A stretch of DNA of 64,000 nucleotides from Thereva unica (GCA_949987705.1 CATLJY010000062.1:23790-87789); one strand, 5' to 3'. Shown: positions 42,190-52,535, counted from the first letter of the stretch. Notes: a model not told the origin generated them from the letters alone. Numbers and translations are program-made.

Positions 42190-42570
42190 ACTGGGTGCCG
42201 GTGTATAAGAAAATAGTGAACATTACACTGACGAAAACTGTGAAATGCAAACGAAAACAGTTTCCTTGCGTTCCTGCTTGTACTATTACCATTCACAAGT
42301 CGCAAGATGGGACGTTTACTGTTATTGTTTATAAATAATCCTCGGAGCAACCACAACAGTTGGTGTACGTGGCGCTGAGTCGGGTAACGAATATAGACGG
42401 CTAGCACATCATCACGGAAAAAGATCCGCCTTTTATCTTTAAACACGGACGGGATGGGAACGACTCACAGACTACGCGAGATGTCCGTAACGAATACATT
42501 CGACTCCGTGGACACACCCTTCAAACAATCACTTCGAAAGCAGTGAAATTTGTGATGACGATAACAACGC
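42190..42570 (+). pseudogene. Helentron helicase motifs V-VI, decayed
   Basis: The plus strand reads WVPVYKKIVNITL, then CTITIHKSQDGTFTV (motif V, with D for G), a stop, YVALSRVTNIDG (motif VI), another stop and FKHGRDGNDSQTTRDV. This parallels the 37.9-kb copy. At least two stops and a frameshift before the endonuclease ORF show that it is dead. Confidence 0.8.
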
Positions 42571-42583
42571 TGGGCAAGCTGTA

Positions 42584-43288
42584 GTGACAAACCTTAATGT
42601 TCAGAGCTTGTCTGCGCACTTCGCCGATATTGAAACGGATCCCGTGATACCAAGATCGGATTATTTGGTATTGACTGAAACGTGGATGCGTGACAATTTT
42701 GATCCAGTTCCAATCAATAATTATGAATGTATAACCAGGCATAATAATCGATCGGATTCTGATACAAACGCAGCTGGTGGAGTAGCAATCTATCGAAAAT
42801 TAACATCAACATCCACGGCCAAAGTTCTCCACGTTGAATTGTCGGACACAACTCGTCTCATCAGAAACACAGGCGAGGTCTGCTTGGCTGAAATTACATG
42901 CATCACTGCTGATACAACGTTTAAAATTGTACTTGGCGCAGTGTATATTCATCCTGGAGCCAGTGTCTCAAACATTAGTGTATTGCTGCACCAAGCACTC
43001 TTTCCATACGTGCATAACAGGCAGTATGTGCATCCGATCATGCAAGTTGATACCAATGTACCAATTCTTCTTTGTGGCGACTTCAACACAAACGTGAAAA
43101 ATGATGATACATTCCTCAAATTCATGGAAGATATGTACAATCTCGAATGCACATCAGATGTTACTAAGTCAACAACGCTGAGAGGAACAACCCTCGATTT
43201 GACTTTTTCAAGGCACATTACACTCATTTCATACTTTTCCTATCATCGACCTATTCTTAACAGAATAACACAGATTGCAAGAAGTTAA
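42584..43288 (+). CDS. AP-endonuclease-like domain of diverged Helentron
   Basis: 234 codons holding the whole endonuclease/exonuclease/phosphatase-like domain: TNLNVQSLSAHFADIE, YLVLTETWMRDN (catalytic Glu), NAAGGVAIYRKL, AVYIHPGAS, LLCGDFNTNVKND, TTLDLTFSRH and SYHRPIL. The frame is fully open although the helicase just upstream is destroyed. It is colinear with the 37.9, 55.7 and 59.9 kb copies but differs at many positions. It may be a preserved remnant or may simply not have decayed yet. Confidence 0.7.
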   Translation: MTNLNVQSLSAHFADIETDPVIPRSDYLVLTETWMRDNFDPVPINNYECITRHNNRSDSDTNAAGGVAIYRKLTSTSTAKVLHVELSDTTRLIRNTGEVCLAEITCITADTTFKIVLGAVYIHPGASVSNISVLLHQALFPYVHNRQYVHPIMQVDTNVPILLCGDFNTNVKNDDTFLKFMEDMYNLECTSDVTKSTTLRGTTLDLTFSRHITLISYFSYHRPILNRITQIARS

Positions 43289-43788
43289 ATATCAGACATG
43301 TATAAAAGCTGTAAATGAATTTGTTACTACACATTGTTACTTGTAAATAATCTGTTCATTAAAGTAATAAACATATTTGAATTCATTAGTGCAAATAAAA
43401 GCTAATTTATCAATCAAAATGAATATTTCATTTAACTCCTTTTTGTATCCGTACAAAATAATGATAATTTAATATAAATGATTCAATTTTATTCATAAAA
43501 GTATGCAATCATTTCATCAATGTTTTCTCATGACGTTGTCACGTTAAACTATCGTCCGTAAACCCTCTTTACAGACAACAATTTTTTTCAGTGAACTTAT
43601 ATCATATAAACTAGAGATGCGCCGAGTGTTCTGCCGAATATTCCGTACCGTACATAGGTAGTATTTGTAAATTAAAGGTCTGCAGGAATGCATTCATTTT
43701 TCCTTCTAAACGTTGTACACTATGAAACTTTTCATAGTTTAACTCACTCATTTAAGCAAGGGTACACTGAAACAAAGACAATTCAAAC

Positions 43789-45731
43789 CAAAGATTATCT
43801 ATTACAATAAGATGTGACACTCTCGACGTTTTCGCTTATCTATTTTTGACCTTGGTACCGTTATTTAAACGACCTTGCCGGAATTATAAGAAATATATAG
43901 CGATAGAAACGCCATTTGTAAGAAAAGGATGCAATATGATGAGGAACGAAGTGGAAATGAACACAATTTTTACAGGGTGTGCATATAATTTAATGAAATT
44001 TTTTGGTTTAAAATTAAATTCTTAAATTCTCCTAAACCAGTAATTTCTTCTTTGCTTTTATCAAAATATAAATTGGTTTTAAGGGAAATTTCGTCTAAGC
44101 AAATTATACAGTTCGGTAAATTTTGAATTTTTAATTTTAACGAAGTGAACAAGCCTTCGTGGATACCGCGACCGGAGGGCCAGTTTTGAATTAATCTCAA
44201 TAGAGTCCTTTTGGACGGAAGATTCATATTTTTTGCCAAAAAATTTGCTATAAAATATACACTTAAGCAAATTTTTTTAAAATATTCGAATATCTCCAAC
44301 CTTTAGGTGTATGTTGAAGATTTTTTACGTGGTTTTCAATTATGCGTGCTGGTTCACCAGGTAAAACGCGTTTTGCTTTCTGTATAAATGAAGCATCACT
44401 TTTCTTATCTTTTCGCAACTCTTCAAGTTCCTTTTTTAAATCGTCGCACTCCTTTCGCAATTTTGTTACGTCATTTTCCGTAAATTTTCCCTTGCTATCT
44501 GTTTGTGTATATTTATGCGTTGTAGGAAATATCGCGTTATCATTGTCATTACCCGACATAGTATCTTCTTCTATGCATTGTGCTGTAGAAGTTTCCGCAA
44601 TTGGCGTTGGCTTATCTACACTTTTTGGCGGGACCAACAAAGCATTATCCAGAATTATAACTTTGCAAGTAGTTTCTTCTGTAATTGAATTTAAAGCGCT
44701 TAGTTTAACTGGATACGCCTTTCGTTTTAACCGAATTGTTTTTTTTGAAAGCATATTTTCATCGAAGTGCTTTTCACAAACCCGGTAATCTTCCGACAAT
44801 TTTACATTTGGCATATCCGTTTTTTTTTAATTCCCCAACCATATTGCTCTCGTAGCTCTATTCATCGGTAATTTAAAAAATTTCACTTCTAAACTGTCAT
44901 TTTTTTGGCACCACATACCAAACACTTGATATGGTGCTTACCCATTTTTAAAAATATTTCGAGAGTAAAAAAATGAATAAAATAATTTCTAAAAACTAAT
45001 TAAATGCAATCAATATTTCTTACCCCGAAATTTCACAGTCCTTACAACGCAAAGGAACCAGTTGGTTCTGGGTCGCTTATAAAAATTCATAAAAAGCACT
45101 ATGAAAACTATACCCGCACCATAAAGCAACGTCTAGCACTCTCTTTTAGTTTACTATTTTTAAAAATACTTCAAATAGAAATACTTCAAATAATTCGGTT
45201 ACAATTTTGTATTAAAATGAAATAATTTACGGCGTAATCTTATTATATATTCAAATTTTTTGGATCAGGCTGTAACCTTGCTGGTTATCTGTACTAACAC
45301 GAGTGCGATCGCTCCAGGTCGCCTTTAAAACTATGGGGTGAAAAAATTCTCAAGTTGTAATGCGTGTAGGGGTTTCACATGTGTTTCCTTTATTTCAATT
45401 CCACATTTCCCTATGATTTACATTGCGCGAACTGCTTGAGAATGAACAACTAATACCATGACGATTGCTCCAGGTCGCCTTTAAAAATGCATTATGAAAA
45501 AATGTGACTTTATTTATTGTACACATTTTATGGGTGGGGCGTAACTTATGTGATGTTGTTTCGTACCCTTTCTTTTTTATGGGAATTTTCATAACTGAAT
45601 TAATTAGAAAAAAAGCACTGTAGCTATTCTTTTTCAACTAATAGGAGATTTTTGTTGATGTGGTTATAAGGAATTGTAAATGGGTTAGTAAATCAAGAGT
45701 GTCACATCTTATTGAAAATAGATAATCTTTG
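43789..45731 (-). mobile_element. P-superfamily (THAP) transposon, internally deleted
   Basis: Inverted repeats of about 31 bp start CAAAGATTATCTATT at 43,789 and end with its complement at 45,731. The 8-bp target duplication ATTCAAAC is present on both sides (43,781-43,788 and 45,732-45,739), as for P elements. Only about 1 kb of transposase sequence remains on the minus strand, so the 1,943-bp copy is non-autonomous. It is inserted in the 5' non-coding region of the hAT element. Confidence 0.9.
43970..44945 (-). pseudogene. P-element-like transposase, N-terminal part, broken
   Basis: On the minus strand the frame starts near 44,945 with MGKHHIKCLVCGAKK, the first cysteine pair of a THAP zinc finger. 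After stops and a shift, FKLPMNRATRAIW and VCEKHF (Cys-x2-His closing the C2CH finger) follow. A coiled-coil region (LRKECDDLKKELEELRKDKK) and the catalytic-core block LPSKRTLLRLIQNWPSGRG / CLDEISLKTNLYF come next, the last containing the first acidic residue of the RNase-H-like fold. The reading frame changes near 44,290, and the C-terminal half is missing. It is dead. Confidence 0.85.
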
Positions 45732-45999
45732 ATTCAAACAATAACCAAAACCTGTGCAATATTCATTCACCTCGTTTCAAAACGTGTACAATGTTTGTTT
45801 TCTCTAAAGCTCTCTCTCATTCAAAGCTTTCAAAACAAATACAATAAGTATTAAACATAGTGGGTACACTGAGTGCACTATCGTATGCTTCATGAAGTCG
45901 CAAACGTGAAAAGCTTTTTCAAGAAGAAACTCTCCCTCATTCACATTTTGTTACTGCCCAAATAAGACTTATTGCGTCTGCATCAAAAATTCTGCAATA

Positions 46000-46356
46000 A
46001 TGGAAGTAAATGAGGTAAGTTATTTTTTTCTTTATAGAAATAATTTCTGGATGTGCTTATGTTTCCTACATATATAATTATATAATTAGGGGTCAACAAA
46101 CGATTCATTTATAACAGAATCATCTAATGCCACCATCGCTGGAGTGTTAAATAATTCTGTAATAAAAGGTAAAATTTTAAGTGGAGAATTTAAAATAAAC
46201 ACCAAACGAGGTAGAAGTAAGGTATGGGATGTATTTGGCACCATCGAAAATGAAGCTGGAGAAGAATTACAAAACACGGTTGCGTGTAGGGCTTGTAATA
46301 ATGTCTACAAATTTAATCAAAAAAGTACTTCAAATCTAGTGAAGCACAAGTGCTAT
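46000..46356 (+). pseudogene. hAT transposase, 5' exons with BED zinc finger
   Basis: ATG at 46,000 opens a 15-nt exon (MEVNE) ending at a GTAAGT donor (46,015). The acceptor TTAG at 46,086-46,089 joins in frame to the exon at 46,090, which codes for RGRSKVWDVFGTIENEAG and CRACNNVYKFNQKSTSNLVK, a BED-type zinc finger (C-x2-C ... H-x-C) used for DNA binding in hobo/Hermes-like transposases. The frame is cut after HKCY by the LTR retrotransposon (target CTAT). Splicing is inferred from sequence only. Confidence 0.8.
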
Positions 46357-46827
46357 TGTGATGATTATGCGCCATCTGTTTGTCGAGAGGATGAATCAAT
46401 GATTTTCGGTTGTTGTCTGGATTAAGAATTTATGTACTAAACTAACGAGCGATAAGCGAAGACAACTTCAAGCTGGTCGAAACATAGAACATACCACAAG
46501 GAACCAGAAAACGAAGGTTCCAGAAAGTAGACAAAGGTGGAGCTGCCTATATAAAAGCGCCTGGCAGCCGCTATCGAGTCAGTTTTGATTATAAAGGCGA
46601 TACAAGTGTTCCAAAGTAAAAAGTGGTGATTTATAGTGAAATAAAAAGCGATAATTAGAATTGAATAGTGCGAAATATTAAATTTGCTAGTGATTATAGT
46701 GAACTGTAAGAATTGTGTTAGTAATTAAATTGTGTTTTGGTTTGTGACAAATAAATATTGTGTGGATAATTAAAAAGTGTATTCCTTAATTAATCCTACG
46801 AATCCGTTAAGCAGTAAAAACGTAACA
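46357..46827 (+). repeat. 5' LTR (471 bp)
   Basis: TGTGATGATTATGCG ... CGTAACA, with TG..CA ends. It contains the promoter elements listed separately and AATAAA at 46,750-46,755. Confidence 0.95.
46548..46584 (+). promoter_or_regulatory. LTR promoter: TATA box and TCAGTT initiator
   Basis: TATATAAAAG at 46,548-46,557 is followed by TCAGTT at 46,579-46,584, whose A at 46,581 would be the start site about 33 bp from the TATA box, the standard arthropod core-promoter spacing. The same pair is in the 3' LTR at 52,256 and 52,287. Confidence 0.75.
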
Positions 46828-46829
46828 AT

Positions 46830-46847
46830 TGGTGTCAGAAGTGGGAT
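46830..46847 (+). promoter_or_regulatory. Primer-binding site, probably tRNA-Leu
   Basis: TGGTGTCAGAAGTGGGAT begins two bases after the LTR. Its complement ends CCCACTTCTGACACCA, which I recall as the 3' end of an arthropod tRNA-Leu. Confidence 0.7.
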
Positions 46848-46939
46848 TAATTAAGAGATAAGTGAAATAAGTGAACTTGAACAATAATTGTGATTGGAAT
46901 TTAAATTTTGTGCGTGAGAAATAAGGACTTATTAATAAA

Positions 46940-48451
46940 ATGGGTCGAAAGCTAGTGGATTTGCGCACTGTAGAGTTGAAAAAAGAATTAAGTAAACGCT
47001 CGTTGTCAACAGTGGGGGCTAAAAGTTCCCTAACCGCCCTGCTTCGAGAAGCTATGGTGAACGAAGGTAAGGATCCTGAAACCTACATGTTTGAAGACGA
47101 GGTAGAAGCGGAGCCAGAAGAAACGACAGTGAGTATGGCAGAACTTTTTAAAACATTGATGGTGATGAAGGAAGCGCAAGAACGGTCATCAGCAGCGCAA
47201 GAACGGTCATCAGCAGCGCAAGAACGTGCATCGGCAGAGATGAAGGCAGCGCAAGAACGTGTATCGGCAGAGATGAAGGAAGCGACAACCGAGATGAAAG
47301 AAGCGCAAGAACGGTCATCAGCAGAGATGAAAGAAGCGACAACAGAGATCAAGGCGGAAGTGTTGGCGTTAAAAGATGAACAGAAATTATTAGCAATAGC
47401 TCATGAACGCTCGTTAGCAGAACTCAAAGAGTCTATGGAAGAACAGAGAAACCAGATGGAGCAGAAATTCGAACTAATGTCACTCTCTGTTGACAAAAAG
47501 CTGGAAAATCTCGAATCTTCCATTAAAGCAAATGTAGATAATGATCTGGAAAAGCTCGAAAATTCCAGGAGGGAAAATGATGAAAAGTTGAAGATTGAGC
47601 TAGAATCGGTCAGAGCCGAGCTAGAAAGGGTAAAGATTCACCACCCAGCGACGGCATCTCACGAAGTCATCGGAGTTAGGAAACTGCAGCCTCCAACTTT
47701 CGACGGGCAAAGCCCATGGTCTACTTATAAGCTCCAATTCGAAGCAGCAGCAGCAGGCAATTGCTGGACTGAGGAGGAGAAAGCAACGGCCTTAACGTTG
47801 TCACTAAGGGGCACAGCAGCGGAAATATTGCAGTCAATACCAGCAGAACATCGCAATAGCTACGGGTTCTTAGTTCAAGCGCTGGAAATGCGTTACGGTG
47901 ACCAACACATGCAAGAGGTTTATCGACTTCAACTTCGCAATCGACTTCAAAAGCCAGGAGAAACTTTACAACAACTATGCGCCGATATCGAGAGGTTAGT
48001 GCATCTGGCTTATCCTAGCTTCGGCCAAGACTACATCAACGAAGTAGCAAGAGAGGCTTTCCTTAACTCTTTTGCTGACCGAGATCTACAACAGGCAGCC
48101 AGATTGGCCGGAAAGAAGAATACCGCAGAAGTTTTGGCATATGCTCTGGCATACGAGGCAGCGAGGCAAGCATCAAGAAGTGCAGTCCGCCTCAGAGAGA
48201 TCCACACAACAGAGGATAGTTGCAACAGAATGAATGCAACGGAGGTACGCGGGCGACTCCGATGCTGGAACTGTAGTGAACCGGGTCATTTGCAAAGGAA
48301 TTGCAGAAAGCGAAGAAGAGCAGAGTCTCCCGAAAATAGGAGTGGCGGAACTTGCTGTGAAAAATGCGGACATCGGCAGAAAAGTGACCAGAGGGAGGCC
48401 GAAAACAATGACTCCGTGTCTCCCCGCAGACAGCAGCAGGGAAACGAATAA
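46940..48451 (+). CDS. gag: Gag protein with SAP domain and coiled-coil repeats
   Basis: 503 residues. The N-terminus (about 5-40; LRTVELKKELSKRSLSTVG) matches a SAP DNA-binding motif, seen in some Gypsy Gag proteins. Residues 68-225 are a long charged coiled coil with near-perfect heptads AQERSSA/AQERASA repeated at 75-120, encoded by 21-nt tandem repeats. A retrotransposon-gag capsid domain (about 245-400) and one canonical CX2CX4HX4C knuckle, CWNCSEPGHLQRNC (about 441-454), follow. The ATG at 46,940 follows the leader directly. No defects are seen. Confidence 0.9.
   Translation: MGRKLVDLRTVELKKELSKRSLSTVGAKSSLTALLREAMVNEGKDPETYMFEDEVEAEPEETTVSMAELFKTLMVMKEAQERSSAAQERSSAAQERASAEMKAAQERVSAEMKEATTEMKEAQERSSAEMKEATTEIKAEVLALKDEQKLLAIAHERSLAELKESMEEQRNQMEQKFELMSLSVDKKLENLESSIKANVDNDLEKLENSRRENDEKLKIELESVRAELERVKIHHPATASHEVIGVRKLQPPTFDGQSPWSTYKLQFEAAAAGNCWTEEEKATALTLSLRGTAAEILQSIPAEHRNSYGFLVQALEMRYGDQHMQEVYRLQLRNRLQKPGETLQQLCADIERLVHLAYPSFGQDYINEVAREAFLNSFADRDLQQAARLAGKKNTAEVLAYALAYEAARQASRSAVRLREIHTTEDSCNRMNATEVRGRLRCWNCSEPGHLQRNCRKRRRAESPENRSGGTCCEKCGHRQKSDQREAENNDSVSPRRQQQGNE
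48439..48445 (+). promoter_or_regulatory. GGGAAAC -1 ribosomal frameshift heptamer
   Basis: Read G GGA AAC in the gag frame, two codons before the gag TAA at 48,449-48,451. The -1 frame is open from about 48,412 and continues into pol. It is the same heptamer, in the same phase, as in the unrelated element at 27,675. Confidence 0.75.
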
Positions 48452-50874
48452 AGACTAACTCCATGGGGCGGGAGTTGGTCGGGGAAATCGAAGCCCCCAG
48501 TGTCATCATCACCACTATCAAACAACTGCAGCGTAGTGGCAACAGCCTGGTCATCGATGGAAAGATTGGAGCGGAAAAATGCACAATAACTGTAGACACT
48601 GGTGCTTCAAAATCTGTTATCCGGGCTGACATGGTCGGCAATAAATGGCTGAAAGACGCACGCCAATACAGACTGAAAACTGCAACAGGAGAGCCAGTAC
48701 GATTACACGGGGAAATTATGTTGGATGTGGTTCTTGCTGACATTAGATTTTCACATTCGTTCCTGGTAGCTGATATAACAGACGAGTGTATTCTCGGTCT
48801 GGACTTTATGAAAACACATAAAATACTACTGGACATTGGAGAGGAAATACTGAGATGTGACAACAAGGAGATTCCAATGGCCACAGGATCCACTTGTTAT
48901 TCGCAGCTTAAAGTCGTCGCTCGTGAAGATACCGTGCTTCCTCCGTGTGCTGAGAAATTGGTACGAGCGATAGTCGATGGTGATCCCCGGAGCTACCGAT
49001 TTTACCTTATAGAACCAGAAAGAACGGAACAAAGCAAAAATATAGTAATTGGAAAATGTCTGGTGAGCATCGATGACAAAAGGGAGGTGGTCATGAGAGT
49101 GCTAAATACCAACGAGCGCGAAATACGATTGAAGAAGGATACGGTTTTGGGGAAAGGAGAACCGGCAGAACAGATAACATTAGTGGAGTGTGCTCACACG
49201 GAACCGGTGGCAAAACCAAAGCCAAAGGCCACGGAATTGGTAAACACAGTGCTCTCAAGTAGTTGTCTTGAACAAAACCAGTATCTCCAGGCAAGAACAT
49301 TAGTGGAGAATTTTAGTGATATCTTCGCCATGAGAGAGGATGATTTTGGAAAAACGAACATCGTCCAACATAGGATCGACACCAGAGATGCCCAGCCAAT
49401 CAAGCAACCGCCGAGAAGACTACCACTAGCCAAGCGGGAAGAAGCAGCCAATATGATTGAGGACATGAGAAGACAAGGCCTTATAGAGGAGTCGAAAAGC
49501 CCTTGGATGTCTCCCGTGGTTCTAGTTAGAAAAAAAGATGGCAGCACAAGGTTTTGCGTGGATTATCGACGGTTAAATGACATCACTAAAGAGGATAGCT
49601 ACCCATTACCTCGTATCGATGACACTCTGGATACTCTCTCTGGAGCTCAATGGTTTTCTACCCTGGACCTTAAGAACGGCTATTGGCAAGTCGAAATTCA
49701 CCCCGAGGACCGCGAAAAGACAGCCTTCTCTGTAGGAAACGGCTTGTGGCAGTTTACAGTTATGCCGTTTGGACTGTGTAATGCTCCAGCAACATTCGAA
49801 CGACTGATGGAATGCGTTTTGCGAGGACTGACATGGAAGACTTGTCTGGTTTATTTGGACGATATCATCGTCGTTGGAAAAAGTTTCGAGGAACATCTGG
49901 GCAATTTACGAGAGGTTTTCCAAAAGTTGAGAACTGCCCAACTGAAACTCAACCCTAAAAAGTGCGTGCTGTTCAGTGACCAAGTCAACTATCTCGGACA
50001 TGTGGTTTCATCCAATGGAGTTCAAACAGATCCGGAGAAAATAGCAGCAGTTAAGAATTGGCCCACACCGAAGGATAAACATGAACTTCGAAGCTTCTTG
50101 GGACTTGCCACCTATTATAGACGTTTTGTCAGGAACTTTGCCGACATAGCTAAGGAATTACATAAACTGACAGAAAAAGGAAGACCATTTATCTGGACAG
50201 AAAAATGCGAGGAAAGTTTCAAGACACTAAAGCAAGGACTTTGCCAAGCACCAATACTTACATATCCGAAGCCAGGGGAAAAATTCATATTGGACACAGA
50301 TGCGAGTAATGTCGGAATTGGTGCAGTGCTATCACAAAACTTCGAAGGGCAGGAAAAGGTCATAGCTTACTACAGTAGAGCGCTGTCAAAATCGGAGCGG
50401 AATTACTGCGTCACAAGGAGAGAACTGTTGGCAATCGTGGACTCAACTAAGCACTTCCACAAGTATCTCTATGGGCAAAACTTCATCCTTCGAACGGATC
50501 ATGCAGCATTAAAATGGCTGATGCAATTTAAAAATCCTGAAGGACAAGTGGCAAGATGGATCGAGAGACTTCAGTCCTACGACTTTAATATAGGCCACAG
50601 AAAAGGAGGAAACCATGGAAATGCAGATGCACTCTCCCGGCGACCATGCGTAAAAGATTGCAAACATTGTGGGCGTATTGAGGAAAAGTGTCAAAGGACG
50701 ACCGTTGAGCCAACGACAGGATGGGACGACCAGGGACTCCGAGACGCCCAACGTGACGACCCAGATATTTCTTCGATTCTGGCATGGAAGGAATACGAGG
50801 AGAAGCCTGAATGGAAGGATATTGCAGAGAGAAGCGAAACCCTGAAGAGCTATTGGGCCCAATGGGATTCATAG
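48446..50874 (+). CDS. pol: Pol: protease, reverse transcriptase and RNase H
   Basis: The -1 frame relative to gag; its first ATG is at 48,463, but entry by frameshift at 48,439 is more likely. Protease ITVDTGASKSVI is about 43 residues from that ATG. Reverse transcriptase: FCVDYRRLNDITKEDSYPLPR, MPFGLCNAPATFERLM and catalytic YLDDII (about 462). RNase H: LDTDASNVGIGAVLS (about 609) and TDHAALKWL (about 678). It ends at TAG (50,872-50,874), after which the same frame continues into integrase, so the stop is most simply a recent point mutation. Sequence character is near the mdg1/412 group, judged by eye. Confidence 0.9.
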
Positions 50875-52053
50875 CACATCGAGCGAGGAGTGTTAAAGCG
50901 CAAATGGGAAACCGCTGACGGTACCTCTCACCGAATGCAGGTATTAGTCCCTCGCAGTAGAATAAGAGATATTCTCGAAGAGTGTCATAATGGCGCATCA
51001 GGAGGACATCTGGGAGTCAATAAAACTTTGGCAAAAATAAGAGATAGATTCTATTGGCTTCACATGCGGAACGATGTTACAGACTGGTGCCGTAAATGCA
51101 CAATTTGTGCCAGCAGCAAAGGCCCTCGAGTAAAAACAAAAGGAGAAATGCAGCAATACAACGTGGGAGCCCCATTTGAAAGAATTGCAATCGATGTGGC
51201 GGGACCTTTTCCAGCATCAGACCGAGGGAATCGTTACATTTTGGTGGTTATGGACTACTTCAGTAAGTGGCCCGAAGCATATGCCATTCCAAACCAGGAA
51301 GCAATCACTGTTGCAGAGGAATTAGTGAACAATTGGATCTGCAGATTTGGTGTTCCTCATGAGCTTCATTCTGACCAAGGGAGAAATTTCGAATCTCAAG
51401 TTTTTCAAGAAGTATGTAAGATACTCGGAGTGAAGAAGACCAGGACGACGCCCCTTCATCCCCAATCCGATGGAATGGTAGAACGATTCAACAGGACAAT
51501 GCTAGAGCACTTAAGGAAAGTCGTTAGCGAGCACCAGCGCGATTGGGACAGTTATATCCCTATTTTTCTAATGGCATATCGGACAGCAGTTCATAATTCC
51601 ACAGGACAAACCCCTTCTAGTGTGATTTTTGGAAGACAAATCCGGCTGCCAAGCGACTTGAAATTTGGGACACCTGTGGAAAGCAACGAATCTACTGGCG
51701 GTTATACAGGTGAACTTCGTGATAGACTTGCAGATATCCACCAGCTCGCAAGGAGGAATCTCAAGATAGCCAGTGACAGGATGAAAACAAGGTACGACCT
51801 CCGAGCAAACTGTAGCGGATTCCAGGAAGGTGACCTCGTTTGGCTGTTCAACCCTCGAAGACGGAAAGGCAAGTCTCCGAAACTTCAGCGTCAGTGGGAG
51901 GGGCCCTATAAAATCCTAACACGGATCAACGATGTGGTCTACAGGATTCAACAAGGACCCAAAGCAAAGAAGAAGATTGTGCACATAGACAGGCTGTGCC
52001 CATATCATCAGCCGGATCCAGGATGGACAACTGTTCGGGACGAACAGTCCTAA
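50875..52053 (+). CDS. pol: Pol: integrase, downstream of an in-frame stop
   Basis: Same frame as the preceding part. HHCC zinc finger: H and H in CHNGASGGHLGVNK and the two cysteines in WCRKCTIC. Catalytic triad: D in IDVAGPFP, D in HSDQGRNF and E in DGMVERFNR. The C-terminal region (GDLVWLFNPRRRKGKSPKL, WEGPYKI) is the usual GPY/F-type tail. It ends at TAA near 52,053, a few bases before the purine tract. Without readthrough of the TAG at 50,872 it would not be made. Confidence 0.92.
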   Translation, partial: HIERGVLKRKWETADGTSHRMQVLVPRSRIRDILEECHNGASGGHLGVNKTLAKIRDRFYWLHMRNDVTDWCRKCTICASSKGPRVKTKGEMQQYNVGAPFERIAIDVAGPFPASDRGNRYILVVMDYFSKWPEAYAIPNQEAITVAEELVNNWICRFGVPHELHSDQGRNFESQVFQEVCKILGVKKTRTTPLHPQSDGMVERFNRTMLEHLRKVVSEHQRDWDSYIPIFLMAYRTAVHNSTGQTPSSVIFGRQIRLPSDLKFGTPVESNESTGGYTGELRDRLADIHQLARRNLKIASDRMKTRYDLRANCSGFQEGDLVWLFNPRRRKGKSPKLQRQWEGPYKILTRINDVVYRIQQGPKAKKKIVHIDRLCPYHQPDPGWTTVRDEQS

Positions 52054-52064
52054 GAAGGGGGCAA
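52051..52064 (+). promoter_or_regulatory. Polypurine tract
   Basis: TAAGAAGGGGGCAA lies directly before the 3' LTR and would prime plus-strand synthesis. Confidence 0.8.
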
Positions 52065-52535
52065 TGTGATGATTATGCGCCATCTGTTTGTCGAGAGGAT
52101 GAATCAATGATTTTCGGTTGTTGTCTGGATTAAGAATTTATGTACTAAACTAACGAGCGATAAGCGAAGACAACTTCAAGCTGGTCGAAACATAGAACAT
52201 ACCACAAGGAACCAGAAAACGAAGGTTCCAGAAAGTAGACAAAGGTGGAGCTGCCTATATAAAAGCGCCTGGCAGCCGCTATCGAGTCAGTTTTGATTAT
52301 AAAGGCGATACAAGTGTTCCAAAGTAAAAAGTGGTGATTTATAGTGAAATAAAAAGCGATAATTAGAATTGAATAGTGCGAAATATTAAATTTGCTAGTG
52401 ATTATAGTGAACTGTAAGAATTGTGTTAGTAATTAAATTGTGTTTTGGTTTGTGACAAATAAATATTGTGTGGATAATTAAAAAGTGTATTCCTTAATTA
52501 ATCCTACGAATCCGTTAAGCAGTAAAAACGTAACA
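52065..52535 (+). repeat. 3' LTR (471 bp)
   Basis: Same length and, by eye, same sequence as the 5' LTR. It is followed by CTAT and then hAT sequence. Confidence 0.95.

Larger units (their letters stand above)
41966..43590 (+). mobile_element. Diverged Helentron, copy 5
   Basis: Starts with TTGACGTGACAACGTCTATT, matching the 5' end of the other copies, and ends with an ACGTTGTCACGT...ACAGACAAC..TTTTTTT tail near 43,590 that parallels their 3' end. A short triplication of GTTATGTCCCG lies at 42,028-42,060. Most of the helicase is gone. Coding similarity to the others is clear but much lower, so this is an older or different subfamily. Confidence 0.7.
46357..52535 (+). mobile_element. Complete Ty3/Gypsy LTR retrotransposon in the hAT transposase
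   Basis: 6,179 bp with 471-bp LTRs starting TGTGATG and ending GTAACA, flanked by the 4-bp target duplication CTAT (46,353-46,356 and 52,536-52,539). It has a tRNA-Leu-type primer site, gag, pol in the -1 frame and a purine tract before the 3' LTR. The LTRs look identical by eye, so insertion was recent. The only visible lesion is an in-frame TAG inside pol at 50,872. Confidence 0.95.

Noticed and set aside
43781..45739. The inverted CAAAGATTATC repeats as the ends of the surrounding hAT element
   Set aside because: The 8-bp ATTCAAAC duplication and the THAP transposase between them define a separate P-like element; the hAT ends are at 43,612 and 58,143.
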